From positions 167,382,575 to 167,446,574 of the forward strand of contig NC_134455.1 in assembly GCF_047948215.1 (NCBI RefSeq): 64,000 bases of DNA, read 5' to 3'. Position numbers and translations under genes: made by a program. The notes below the pieces were generated by a model. The model saw only the letters and a list, made by a program, of their open reading frames with translations, did no database searches and was not told the origin of the DNA. This DNA comes from Lycorma delicatula (lineage: Eukaryota; Arthropoda; Insecta; Hemiptera; Fulgoridae). Numbering within the stretch: the first letter of the stretch is position 1; the number at the start of each line of letters is the position of its first letter. Positions 47,757 to 59,600 of this stretch are shown here, piece after piece.

Positions 47757-49010
47757 ATGAGTGATTCTATCGGGAAACATAAACCGGGAAACCCCTTAAG
47801 TAGCTCCGAAAAAAAAAACATAATTTGGAACGTATATATAACTTTAAAACAAGATAACCCTGAACCTGCAGTCAGAGACATTGCTCGGAAAACAAGTAGT
47901 CAACAAGTATTAGTAAAAGGACAATTTTTAATATAATAAAGAAATACAAAATTAATGGTAAACATGTTAGCCCTAAAAAGAGTCTAAAGCATGTGAAAAC
48001 GATTGGAAAGTTGGATGAATTTACTAAAACCGCTATCAGAAAATAAGTTCACGCGTTTTTTTTTTTTTTTATTCAACAACGGACTTCCTAACTTGAACAA
48101 AATATTAAATACCATGAATACCGATTCTGAAATGCCGAAATTTTCGAGAAGTAAATTACTTTTTTTTTAAATCAATGAATTTTCGTTTTATGACCAGAAA
48201 AAATAATGTCTTATTGACTGAACGCAAAGTTATTACTTCATGGCGCAGGAAATATTTAAGAGAAATTAAGCGAGATCTTGAAGAATGTAAGACAAGACAG
48301 TTTATCATCTAGATGAAACTTGGGTTAACGTGGGACATGTAGGGGAAGAGGTACGGGTGGATAAAGAAATTAAGAGCATAAAACACGCCTTTATGAAAGG
48401 TATATCTGCTGGAATGAAAACCCCGGCTGGAAAAGATAAATGATTAATAGTAACGCACGTAAGAAGTGATAATGGGCTTTTGAACGGTGGTTTATGGGAT
48501 GTGACTCCAGATCTTCCCAAGTGTATTCATTTCATCTTACCATGATGAAATGAATGGTGACATTTTAAGCAATTGTTTAAAAAAGTTGTTGATATTGTTG
48601 CTGAAGGATCCGTCATACTAATAAATAATGCACCGAAGTAGTGCATAATCGAAGAAAATTACGTAATCAAGACATATTAAAAGATTTTTTCTGTGTCAGG
48701 ATTATTAAAAACAATTAAACAATAGTATATTCATTATAAAATAGATGAACAAAATTAAAAAAATTGTGTCGTGTTGCGTATTCCTCCATACCATTGCACT
48801 TTTAACTCGATAGAATTGATATGGGCACATGTCAAAGGCTACATTTGGAGTGATAACACAACATTTAAGTTAAGTGATGTAAAAAATCTATTGATAGCAG
48901 GTGTAAATAGAATAGATGCAAATGCTTGGAAAAATTGTATTCAACATGTTCTCGTAATTAAAGAAGAAAAAAGAGCATGGGAAGCAGACAAATATTTTGG
49001 GTCGTTATAT
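47757..49010 (+). pseudogene. IS630/Tc1-mariner-type transposase pseudogene
   Basis: The transposase would cut and paste its element through a DDE core. A true ATG starts MSDSIGKHKPGN and an N-terminal helix-turn-helix-like region. After several frameshifts (48000-48290) the core shows HLDETWVN (48303-48329; first Asp), a segment with HAFMKGISAGMKTPAGK, LIVTHVRSDNGLLNGG, ILINNAPK (48612-48641; where V/I-x-D-N-A-P is expected, the Asp is Asn) and IPPYHCTFNSIELIWAHVK (Glu codon at 48813). The gap between the second and third catalytic positions is about 62 codons, longer than the usual 34-41. An in-frame stop follows NNAPK. The gene is dead. Confidence 0.8.
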
Positions 49011-49067
49011 TTTATGTATCAATTTGAATTTGATTTGGCGCAAAATTACGGTAGTTATCGTGTCCAC

Positions 49068-49107
49068 AAGAAAGTGAAATATATATATATATATATTTCA
49101 CTTTCTT
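49068..49107. repeat. Perfect 40-bp palindrome with (AT)n core
   Basis: aagaaagtgaa, an AT-repeat core, then ttcactttctt form a self-complementary 40-mer. A second (TA)n run follows immediately. It could extrude as a cruciform or hairpin. It lies just past the transposase relic and may have arisen by expansion of a microsatellite flanked by inverted arms. Confidence 0.8.
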
Positions 49108-49295
49108 ATATATATATATACATAAATGTATATATATTAACTTTTGAACTGACGGTGATTTTTGGGGTCTGGAGCATGTGAAACGCAAAGATATGTCGAA
49201 ATTTTCCGGAAGTCGAATCATGGTATCCATTACAATAGATAGATTTTTACGAAATCTACCTAAAAATTTAATGAAAAATATAAATCTATAAAAAT

Positions 49296-49370
49296 TATAT
49301 GTAATTTAATAGCCGTACAATGTATAATAATAATAATAGGCGTCATGTAGTGTCCATATCAGATTTTTTT
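49296..49370 (+). repeat. Family A right-end fragment, copy A6
   Basis: It reads tatgtaatttaatagccgta and then, after a short (AAT)n interruption, ggcgtcatgtagtgtccat and atcaga, matching the right end of copies A2 and A3. The body is missing. Confidence 0.55.
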
Positions 49371-50094
49371 TTATTTTTAAGATAAATAAATCATTTCACC
49401 ATAATTTTCTAATTTTTGTATTACAAGATATTTTTACTTAATTTTTATGTTAAAGTAAATAGAAGTTCCTTTTTCTCGAATTGATTGCGGTAAATTAAAT
49501 TAATCATCATACTGTTATGCTTTGGTTTATTGCATGCTTTCATGAAACATATATTAAAAATATATTTTTAAATAAAATAAATGTTGCTTTCTGGATATCA
49601 AAGATGAATTTCAACGTTTTAATCTGTGGGATTTTATTACAAACACTTTTTGTAAATTTAAAGCTAAAGTAGCCGCAAATACCGGGAAGATCCACAAAGT
49701 TATTACAAAGAATTTTAGATGTGATTTGAGAATAAAAAGAAATATATCATACTTCAAGAATTCAACATATCACTTATTTTTTAATATAAAATAAAACTCA
49801 ATGAGAAAGGCATTAAAATTTAGATCTAACTTTACGTTTTGAACTATACGTATCGTCGTCTCTTTCTACAAGAAGAAAATTCAAATTTAAATTGATAAGA
49901 TTATGCATGCCCACGCATACACGCATAAATTAAACTTGTAAAAAATGCTGAATGTTAAAGTAAAAATTACCCTAAAATTCTATCTTTCAGTTTATTTTTC
50001 TTTATTTAGAAAACTCTTCTAACGTTTTGAACTGAGTTAGATAAGAAATCAGGATAAAAAATGTGGCTCTCTACGTGACATTTTATGATCTTGA
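49371..50094. other. AT-rich gene-free stretch
   Basis: Nothing recognised. Confidence 0.5.
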
Positions 50095-51437
50095 AAACTT
50101 AACTTTTTCTCGCGGAATAAGTAGGTTCGGGTAGAGCCGTTCCTAACCTAGCCAGTTTATCGGCCTCCTCATTTCCATGTAGTTGGTATGACTGAGTATC
50201 TACTAAAACATCAGTGTCCACCCACGATTTCCAGCTTTTTCAGTCCTTTTCTACACTCAGTCGTCCTCCAGCACTCCGTTTGGATGTTGCGTGATAGATT
50301 ATATATAGCGGCTTAGGAGTCGACGAAAAACACTGCTTTCAAAGAAGAACCTAGCTTTTCCGATTCGGCCTCAGCGGTGTGCACTGTTCCAACTTCGCCA
50401 TCATAGTTGCCAAGAAAGCACCTACAGCCCCAAATGTCCTTGGAAAGACGACAGTAGTACCTAGCTCCTGTTTCTGCACTGCCTTAAATTGATTAATCAG
50501 TGTAGACGTGAATCCACTGGTCCTCCGGTAATTCCTCGTGTATGGTTTGTTGTGCTAGCTGCTTCATTCAGTTCATGTTGTATAGAGACGTGTTTTGGCG
50601 TCGAATGTTTCATAAGTTCGTAGCAAGCCCGAGATAAGTGGTTGAAAAGTCCTGCACAGAGGTACAGTGTTCACGGGTGGAATATCATATTTCCTTATAA
50701 ATTTATCATATGCAGCGAGTGAAGTGTCTGTAAAACTTCTAGGTTATCGTCAACAAGTAGCTTGCTGGTAGTTAGTCCATTGATGCTAATAGACTCACCT
50801 AAAACGTTCCCAGAATCTCAATGTTTCTTTCTCGGTATGATTGCAGGAGCTCAGTCTGAGTCTGTGCTTTCATGGCTGCAATAGGAGTGGACTTTGCAGT
50901 GCCTGTGATTACCCTTAAAGGTTGCACTTTGAACGAGATTGAACTTGCTTAGTGTGCTAGTGATGGCTGCAACCATCACTTCGCTCCCGTATACTACCAC
51001 AGGTCTTATGCACGACTTGTAGGCAGTCTTGAGAACATCCTGATTCGCACCCCACCCAGTGGCTGTTGGTCTTCTTAGTAGGTGGGATCTTTTTACCACC
51101 TTTTCCACACAGTGGTCTACATGAGGCTTCCACATTAAACTTCTCTCTAGTTGAACCCCAAAATATTTGGAAACATTGCATTACTCCAGCGCTAGTTCAT
51201 TGTACTGGAGGTGAATCTATATTTTTGTTGACAGAGAGAAAAGTTGAAGGTGGTTTTTGATGTATTCACTGTCACCGCGTTTTACCTCACTCATTGTTCT
51301 AGTTTTATCAGAGTCTCATCTAACCAGACCTCGAGTGAAGAGATGGATCCACTGGTTCCCCAGAAAAGTAGGTCGTCTGCATAAAGGAGTGCCTAGACGC
51401 CTGGCACGCTTCTTACCTCATCTAGGAAATTGATTTG
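50095..51437 (-). pseudogene. Retrotransposon RT and RNase H remnant (element IV, downstream part)
   Basis: Minus strand: a catalytic YADD box in ALLYADDLLFWG (51372-51383 for YADD), then SKYFGVQLERSLMWKPHVDH, ..EKVVKRSHLLRRPTATGWG and AYKSCIRPVVVYGSEV (50990-51140), which form the thumb region of Jockey/I-type elements. Farther downstream GNEEADKLARLG (50135-50176) is the end of an RNase H domain. An RNase H in the ORF points to the I-type group of LINEs rather than R1. Stops and frameshifts are present. Its 5' side is cut at 51437 by element II; the matching upstream RT piece is at 53890-54050. Confidence 0.75.
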
Positions 51438-53880
51438 CATGGCATTTCGCCACCACACCACTCGGTCGCCCTAAAGCAAAAGACCGAATGTCTGTGCCAC
51501 AAACGGCTATTGAGCCTCGAATCAGTTTGGTGACCAGTGTTCTAACTAGCTCCAAGAGCTAAGCTAATTGCGTGAGGGAACTAAGCATGGTGCCACACAC
51601 CACTTGCTTCGTGTCCCATCACTCATTTGTCATATATTCTAAAATGGGTAGGCGGACCCCGTCAACTACCAAAATATATATGACATTCAATAAATTAATT
51701 CATTTAATTAAATAAATTCATTAATAAATGTAATTTATAGATTTTCATAAATTTATCACGTCAAGACAGTAATTCGCTGCCACGCCTAGGTCGCTAAATG
51801 CCAGCAAGTATCTCTCCACCAACATTAAAACGCTTGGAGCTATAATTGGCTGATAGCCAGCCATAACTATCGGGTAGCTTCCCACAGCAGTGAGGTAGGA
51901 ATCTTTCGCTTAAGTAAACTACTGATGCCGGATGAACAAAGCAACGACATCAAGGAACACCCACACGGTCCGACAATGCGGCTCACGACACATTTACTCG
52001 CCGCTTATGAGCGGCGAGTCAATTCCCCTTGACCTCTAAGTTTCAGGTTGTCCTGAGTTGTGCCCCCCCGCCGCCCGCCCACCAAGAGCTGGGCAGTCAA
52101 ACATCATATGTTCGTTCGACTGGACCTCCCCGCAGACGCACAGCACATCAGCTGCCAGGCGGAACTAAAACAAATATTGTTCAAGTTCTCGTGGTCGGAG
52201 AGCACCTGGGCACCCGTTGCCCTTAAAAACGGAGAGACATACCAACCCCTGAAATTCTGTAAAAATCTATACAAGAACCTTCCCTTAGTTGTGGTGTGTC
52301 ATTCTTGCTGTCATGCATTCATCGCGAGGCTGTAAAGCCTTCTCCTCAGGCGGGAGATGGGCAACTGTTGATGTGCATTGTGATCACCGTTCCGCTCCGG
52401 TACAGGCCCGGCTCGAAACCGCATCACAAATACCTCGGCCTCCCTGCCTCTTCGGAACTTCCATATGGCCGCCCGAACTTTCAACACTTAATCGATTGGG
52501 AGAGCCTTTCCCAATACGGTGGTAGCCTCGTAGGAGGTTGTTTTAAAAACACCAGTGCATACTATTAATGCTCTGCGCTGTACACTCCTTAAGTTCTGAA
52601 TAAGTGCTTTATTTCTGTCCAACCTACGTGCCCAAACGGACGCAGCATAAGAGGCCATGCTTTCGAAGACACCTCGGTACACTATTTACAAATGATGGTC
52701 CGACTTGCCTAATGTGGTGGCTAAACAGCAACTTTTAATCAAACAAAACACCTAGGTACTTATGAACCTTAACTCGGCTGATCACACATCCTTCATATGT
52801 AATACTGGATTATGACTGTTTGATAATTTGTCTGCACCATTGAGAAGCATAAACTTCATCTTGGGCACAGAAATCTTTAAATTTTGAATGTCCATCCAGA
52901 CCTCTGCGGTTGACAAGGCCGCTTGCCCCCGGTCTTGTAGCTACAGTCGTCAGTTACCATGAACTAACAGGAGACAATCATCGGCAAACGCCTGAGCGGT
53001 GACCCCTTCCAGGAATGTCAGTCCTGGAAGGGACGGAAAAATCCGTCGAATACCAGGTTCCACAGCAAGGGACCGAGAACGGAGCTCTGCAGGCTCACTC
53101 TGGTGACGGACGTTTCCACAACTACGTGCGAATCCTTAAACAGAGCCGTGCGATCAGACAAGTAGTCACATACTACGACCTGCAGGGCTACGGGAACATT
53201 GCGGCGTTCCAACTCATAGAGGACAGAACTCCAATACAAGGAAGGAAATGATGCCTCTATGTCAATAAAAATTGCCAAGACATATTTAAAGTCGGCGCTT
53301 TCCACCTCAGCAAGAGCATTTAAGATGCAATCCTCGGTGCCAAACCCTTTCATGAAGCCATACTGGCCTCGATTTAGAAGAGAGTTCATATTGATGTTTT
53401 CCCAGAGTGTTTCCACAACCAGCCTTTCAAGCAACTTGCCGATTACCGACAAGAGACTGATGGGTCGATATCTACCGATCTCACTCGTATCCTTTCCTGA
53501 TTTTAAGAGCCTCACCAATGCCACCTTCTAACAACTCTGAAAGCAACCCCAACTTAGGCACCCCGAGAACAGTCTGTCAAGCGGCTCTCTTATGATAGGT
53601 AGCAGATGATAGAAAATATCCGAGTCAAGTTGGCCAATTCCCGGTGCCTTTCACTGTGTCATTTGAGAAACCGCTCGGTCTCTATCGATTGGTTCCATAG
53701 GCCGTACGTCAGTGAATGGTGTCTCACCCGCCCTAACGCCGACATCTGCTTCACCCACCGGAGCATCTGGAAACACAATATCCAAGAACGCCTGGTATGT
53801 CGCCACAGATGTTAGAGTGTGGTCCACTTTAACACGCATCGAACACTGGACAGCACGTACAATGGCTTTGGCCATTCAGG
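51438..53880 (-). mobile_element. R1-like non-LTR retrotransposon, element II (nested in element IV)
   Basis: This is a close relative of element I, with collinear sequence along its length: 51438-51690 matches 4929-5210, and 53018-53520 matches 6500-6970. It ends at the same 3' terminus as elements I and III, with no poly(A) tail. Its 5' end, near 53875, corresponds to about 7330 in element I, so it is more truncated and lacks the endonuclease. Element IV reverse-transcriptase sequence flanks it on both sides. Confidence 0.82.
52000..53875 (-). pseudogene. R1-like ORF2 remnant: reverse transcriptase and zinc finger (element II)
   Basis: The longest open piece (53018-53524) carries most of the RT fingers and palm: YRPISLLSVIGKLLERLVVE, LLNRGQYGFMKGFGTEDC, motif A AIFIDIEASFPSLY and motif B degraded to SLQSSVLGPLL. 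The FADD box (52977-52988) is intact. Downstream, after frame changes, come the C-terminal region and a well-preserved zinc finger LCVCGEVQSNEHMMFDC (about 52084-52155; CX1CX6HX4C as read). The RT open frame is the best preserved of any retroelement here, but it is interrupted before and after. Confidence 0.8.
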
Positions 53881-53889
53881 TTCACCAGT

Positions 53890-54050
53890 ACTGCCAATAT
53901 TGACATTTTCCTGTATACCCCCTTACTTAACATCTTGTGTAAAATTGGTTATGTGATTCATTGTGCTGCGGTGCTTGCGGAATCCCGTCTGAGCATCGTC
54001 AGTGAGTTGATAAATTTAAATTCAACTATTATTTTTTACCTTCTTGGGCT
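53890..54050 (-). pseudogene. Element IV reverse-transcriptase, upstream part
   Basis: Minus strand: LTDDAQTGFRKHRSTMNHI (about 53950-54015) is the 'Q.GFR..RST' block of LINE reverse transcriptases, followed by TNFTQDVK.GIQENVNIGS. It ends where element II begins. About 100 residues expected between this block and the sequence resuming at 51437 are not visible, so some of element IV was lost. Confidence 0.6.
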
Positions 54051-56713
54051 CATTATTTCAAATCGGATTTATTATTAATTTAAATCTTCCATACTTATAT
54101 GTTTTAATTTTATTTAAAATTTGGAGAGGCCAAAGAAATTCTGCCTGTGAGGCAAAAAGGTACTCGAAAAAACGAAAATTCGTGTAAACTGTGAATTGAT
54201 GAAAATTAGAAACGGAATTCAAAATAAAAAAATAGACCCTTAAAATAAGTTAAGGGTCTCTCAGATGTAGTGTTCTAAGGATGATACGAACGTTTTCCGA
54301 TTAATTTCTATGTGAATACTTCAAACATCAAGGTGATCGGGGGTTATCCATTATTATGTTATAATAAGTCATTAAATGACAACGATGAAAATAAGCGAAA
54401 AGTATTATTAAATTCTTTATTTGTAAATTATTTACATGTAATTTTAATTTTTTTAAATCTTCCTCGGAAAGAAAAATCATTGTCAAATAAAAGATAATAG
54501 CAAGACCACCTGAGCTCAATAAAATAAAAAAAAGTAAATCGAAATGTATTTGGTGAAAAGTACGGCGTAAATATAAATAATATATACAGGTGGATAGAAT
54601 TGAGAATTTCATCGAAGTTTTCAATTCTAATTTTATTATTATGGAGAAAGTTTTCCTCGATAATAAAATCTTATATTGACCCTGATAAAATAAGGTTTAA
54701 ACAAAATGGCATGTTGTATAGACATTCTGTTTTAATCTGTTGAATACATAATAAATATTTTTCATTAATAATAATAAATAATTTTTCATTAATAAATAAT
54801 TTCAATAATCAAACTTGGAATTAATTTAACCTTAAAAAACAGGTCGAAACGATTTTAGAAGAACAAGCTTTTAACAGACAACAATTCCCCAAACTACCAG
54901 CTGTAATAATTTAGCTGTTTACCTAAATACAACCCTAATTCTTTTGTAAAAATCGTCAGCCTAAAAAAAAAAAATAAAGGAATATTCACGGTGTGAAAAG
55001 ATTTATAATTCATTTATGAAATTTTTAAACAGTTTGTTTTATTCAACTTCATCATTTCTTTAAATAAATTAATTACTTTCTTAATAGATCGGATGTAGAA
55101 AGATGTATAGTCTAATAATACGCACACGATGTCATTAAGCCTACATGATCTAAGCCTTGTAACTGATTACAAAATTAATATTTAAAAATATTTTTTAATT
55201 TTAATGCAGATCATTTTTATGCATATAATATCTGATCTGGATATGAATTAATAGAAAAGCGTACCGAATCGTTCAAGTAATAAATGTTATTAAAAAAAAA
55301 TTAGAATTTCGTAGGAAAAGATAATAATCATTCCCCTAAATTTTTTACTGCGAAGTTACATCGCATAATGTCTTTAGGAGGGCTAGTGAGTTCGTCGAAT
55401 GTAAATCGTATCGTAACAGAAAATGTAAGATTTAAAATTATTTTTATATAAATTACGCCGTTTCATATTCATTAACATAAAATAGGAAAGATTTAAGCGA
55501 CTATAAATTTATTGATTTTATCGGCTATTCATAATTATTTTCTTCTCAGACTTTTATTCATCGGTCAGCTCTTTTCTAAAAATATAATCGAAGGCAGCAC
55601 TCAGAAAAATTATACGAGTAAACTGTTCTCGTACGGACGACCGGTCTGCGTGTGGTCGACGTCTAGGATCATATCAACGACCTCTAACAATTATTCTCAT
55701 TCACTCTTTTTACCTTCTACTTTTTTGTTTTAAATTTTTCTTTCTCGTTTCTTTTCCCCCCAACGATCTCGCCCTCTATTTCCTCTCTTCTTTTTCACCC
55801 ATCGATCCGCTTAACCTTGAAACAAGTCTCGTTATTTATATTTATTCTTGCGTCACTAAATCGATCGCACCGTCCTTAAACAAATCTTTTCGTATTTAAT
55901 GATTACAGCTAATCATATCTTTCCTTGTTTGGTAGATTCTACCACGCCTTGTTACTTACCGTTCGGTCGTAAGGGTATTATCCACCTACAATTGCCGGCG
56001 ATCCAATTAAGTGTGTAACAAATGACTTGTTCCGATCGAACGAAAGAGGTAGGTGGATAGGAAGACCGCTCCTCCCTCGTAACCGGCCTGTACGCTAGAT
56101 TTACTACACGATTAATTGGAAATAAAAACAAAGTTTGTGTATGTAATGAAGTAGCTGACCGTATTTTTTATTCTATCGTTTATGATAAACGCTATTTTAA
56201 AAACTAACTTAAAAAAAGGAAGATAATTCAAAATCCTAACGTTAGTAATTCTATCGGCTCTAATTAAATACCGTATGCAGAATATAAATGTACTTTTTAC
56301 TTGTGTACAAATGAATTAAAAGGATTTTTGTACATTTTGCAATTAATTTGCGATCGCTAAATTATAATGATTGAATCTTACCCGACTAGCTCGTATGATA
56401 ATCGGCTAATAAAAATATGTAAAGATACGTTTACCCTTGCGTTGATGTGCACGATGTTTACCAAATCTTCATGTCGGTATGATACAAAGAATTGATATTA
56501 TTCCGTTTCATTTCCGGATAAATGAATAGAGAGAATAATACGGATTGATAAAATGGTTCTTATTATGTCTTGAAAAAAAAAATATGGTACGGATACGATG
56601 CGATACGGCAAAAGTACATATCTATTGTAAGAAAATTTCAAAAGATTTTAAATTTCTATAAATTTTGTGTTCGCTATCGTCTTTGGCTTATATATTGTAT
56701 TTTTCCTTTTAAC
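54051..56713. other. AT-rich gene-free stretch
   Basis: A less AT-rich portion at about 55600-56100 (including tcgatcgcaccgtcc, ttgttccgatcgaacg) has no ORF or motif I can assign; host non-coding sequence is possible. Confidence 0.45.
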
Positions 56714-56716
56714 TTT

Positions 56717-56794
56717 TTTGTACGAAGTAAATGAAGTATTGTGATCGCGAAAAATTTCGGTCTTCAGATTTCATCTCCTTTTTTTATTTCTTTT
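56717..56794 (+). repeat. Family A partial copy directly upstream of a full copy
   Basis: It begins like the family left end (ttgtacgaagtaaatgaagt) and runs to 'cttcagattt'. It then jumps to 'catctccttttttt', a segment found near the middle of full copies (about 57247). The next unit starts immediately at 56795. This is a head-to-tail arrangement with an internal deletion. Confidence 0.7.
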
Positions 56795-57475
56795 ACTTCC
56801 TTGTACGAAGGAAAGTAAGTATTGTGATCACGAAACATTTCGGTTTTCATATTTCAATGGAAATATCCATTTTGACCATCCCTGAATCCAATCTGACTAG
56901 TTTCGGCGTGACGTCTGTACGTACGTATGTATTGAGCATAACTCAAAAACGATTAGCCGTAGAATGTTGAAATACTGGATTTAGGACTGTTGTAACATCT
57001 AGTTGTGCATCTCTCCTTTTAATTGCAATCGACTGGACCAAAAGTGTCCAAAAAAGCCCAAATCCGAAAAATTTGGATTTTGATGTTTTTCTTAACTGCA
57101 GTAATAAGCCCTGATTGAGAGCTTTCAAACGATATATCTACCACAAGTGGTACTTATTTTCATTGGTTCCAGAGTTATAGCTAAATAAAATTCTAATTAA
57201 TTATATTTGGATCTTACGAGGGGAAGGTACATCAGTTCAAATCTGACTTCATCTCCTTTTATTTTTTAACTGCTTTTTAATTTAAATATATAGATTTATT
57301 AATAATAATTATTAACCTCTGCTTGTAAAAAAAAAAAAAATACAATATATATAATAATTCAATTATAAGTTATTAATGAAATAAAATTTTATGTACTTTT
57401 CATTTTAAAAAAAATGTATATATGTAATTTAACAGGCGTACAAGGAAGTCAAGTGGTATCCGCATCAGATTTTTT
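56795..57475 (+). repeat. Dispersed repeat family A, copy A3 (near full length)
   Basis: The left end acttccttgtacg (56795-56807) and right-end cgtacaaggaagt (57437-57449) are exact reverse complements. The conserved outer tail (gtggtatccgcatcagattt) follows. The body has gtgacgtctgtacgtacg, ataactcaaaaacgattag, 'catctagttgtgcatctctcc', 'aagtggtacttattttc' and 'cttcatctccttttatttt'. No protein is encoded. Confidence 0.8.
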
Positions 57476-58154
57476 AAATTCTGCTTTTACTAAAAAATAC
57501 GTAGTCTACTAAACAAAACATTGAGATAAAATACAAGTAGACTTATGGCACTGAAAAATAACATCGTGATGAAATACCAAGTCAACAAATGAGATAAAAA
57601 TATCATCTTAATTCCGATTACAAAGAAAAAATTTAACGCACTTTCACTTTTTGTTTTAACAAAGGTTAAATACGAAAATTCTTTATGTGTTGTCTATGCG
57701 TACTCGCTTCGTAATTTAAAACCGCTACAAACATCTCTGCGTTAAGATTTGTTGTTAAGATAACAGATATGCGCACAAATTATAACTCGCCTTCGGTCAT
57801 AAATACAAAATTTATTTTTTTAAATGTTTTATTCGGTGAACCGACTCTCGATCCAAGGAGATTTTGAGAATACACGACTAAGATACTTTTGTACATCCAG
57901 TAATCTCAAAATAAATAAATTTATACAAAATACGATGTCCTTACATATGTGAGTTAAAACAAAGATTGTATTTTATTTACATATTTTATTTAATTCTAAA
58001 ACGCATAAACACCGACACAAATTTATAATAATATTACTTTGGTTATATAGTTATTTAAATAATTAGATGTGGAGTAGCTTAAAGTAGTTATTACTCTCCC
58101 GGAGAATATAGCTACAATAGCTAATATTAAAGCGAAAAGTATGGTAATAATATA
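57476..58154. other. AT-rich gene-free stretch
   Basis: Nothing recognised. Confidence 0.5.
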
Positions 58155-59600
58155 AAAAATGGGGTATCGGGTGTTTTTGCAAATCTTTACGTTTTAGGGT
58201 CCAATTGTTGATCTAGTTTTTCTATGAAAAACATATGTATGTATGTGCGTTCGTATGTTCGCATTTTTGATGCACTGCTTTTGGCCATATATATCAAGAT
58301 TGGAAAGCAGATGTTGTTTGTGATGGATGAGTTCGTTTATTCTTAGTGAAATTCAATTTTAATTTCACTGCAGAATTAATGGTAGTTATTTATTATCAGA
58401 TACTATGTAATAAACAATTTTAACTTGTCTATTGTGAAAATTTTGGTGCTTAATATATAGTTAAGTTCTTTATTTTTGTTAATTGAGTAAATCTTACCGG
58501 GCTACAAAACCTACTTCCTAACCCTTTGCTATCGAACGGCTTCGGACTGGTCTGAATTACAAATATGAAACGGTTTGTGAGAAATCTTCATCACAAATTA
58601 CTAGGAAACGCATGTCTTTCGATTATTTTACGAGGGATTCCAGGAATGTTACCCTATGGGGGAGTTGAGGGGGAGGTTAGTTTTAGTCGGTAGGGCGCAG
58701 GAACACATACGCACTTTAATTAACACTCACCTTGCGGAACCTGTGACTAATCCGACATTGCCCCTTATGGAGCGTACGTGAGTGGTATTCCCCCTCCACA
58801 CAAAAAAAAGTGATAGTGCTTAAGACTAATGATGTGTTTACTGGATCTTAGTTGTTACTATATTTATTAACATGGACGTTTACTGTTATTATAATCATTT
58901 GCTGTTTGTTTTCGTTGGGGATCATCACTAAGTGGCCCTCTGTCACATATTATTAACTATGGTATCGTCAGGGAAAATCCATTGTAAATTTTGGTCCACT
59001 ACAAAAAAAAATCTCCGAATTGACCGAACCGATTTTCGTCAAATATTTGTATAGCATTGATCACTGAGCATTGATCAAACATATAGCATTGATCATATTA
59101 ATCTGTTTTCAAAATTTGTTAAGGGGATGAAGCGAATAAACCAACTTCGATTGTCTTCAGAGACATTTTAGAGAAAACTTTATGAAAACAAATTTGTTAC
59201 CTTCTCGAACAACGCATATATAAATCAAATATTTTTTTTTTTTTTTTTAAATCAATTTTCTCTTGAAACCCTTCTCTTGAAATTAAATATATGTTTTTTT
59301 GCGCTATCTCCCTTCAGTTTAAAAATATTGTTAAAAGATTTTTTGAAAGTTTATACTTCATATTAACAGCTATCGAGAAATGTCTACAATTTTTTTAAAT
59401 TCCAGATACCGGACCTGAAATGCAAAAATAATTTGTTTTGAGAATTTTATTTTATTTATTTTTGTCTTTATTGAAGACAGCGTTAGATTCAGAGAAAACT
59501 TTACTTAAGCAAATTTATTAAGTTCAATCACTAAATGAATATTTTTAGAAAAAAGTTTCTAAAATTTATCCCCACGTTTAAAAAATTTACACTTTTTTTG
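58155..59600 (+). repeat. Dispersed repeat family B, copy 2, interrupted
   Basis: It matches copy 1 (1868-3060) in two parts: 58155-58312 and about 59015-59600. The DNA between (58313-59014) is absent from copy 1 and includes an R1-like 3' end. A T18 tract at about 59229-59246 stands where copy 1 carries its own insertion. Confidence 0.65.
58640..58809 (+). mobile_element. R1-like retrotransposon 3' UTR, element IX
   Basis: It contains gggggaggttagttttagtc followed by ggtagg, then 'aatccgacattgcccctta', 'ggtattccccctccacac' and A8 (58802-58809). The motif order matches the 3' UTR of element VIII (ggttttagtcgttag, gagcccgacac, ttccacctccctactctc, A10). No ORF remains. Confidence 0.5.

Noticed and set aside
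53015..53531. Plus-strand frames across element II
   Set aside because: They are shadows of the minus-strand reverse transcriptase, which is recognisable by motif order.
54312..54624. Overlapping open frames on both strands near 54.3-54.6 kb
   Set aside because: AT-rich, low-complexity translations with no motif; typical chance frames.
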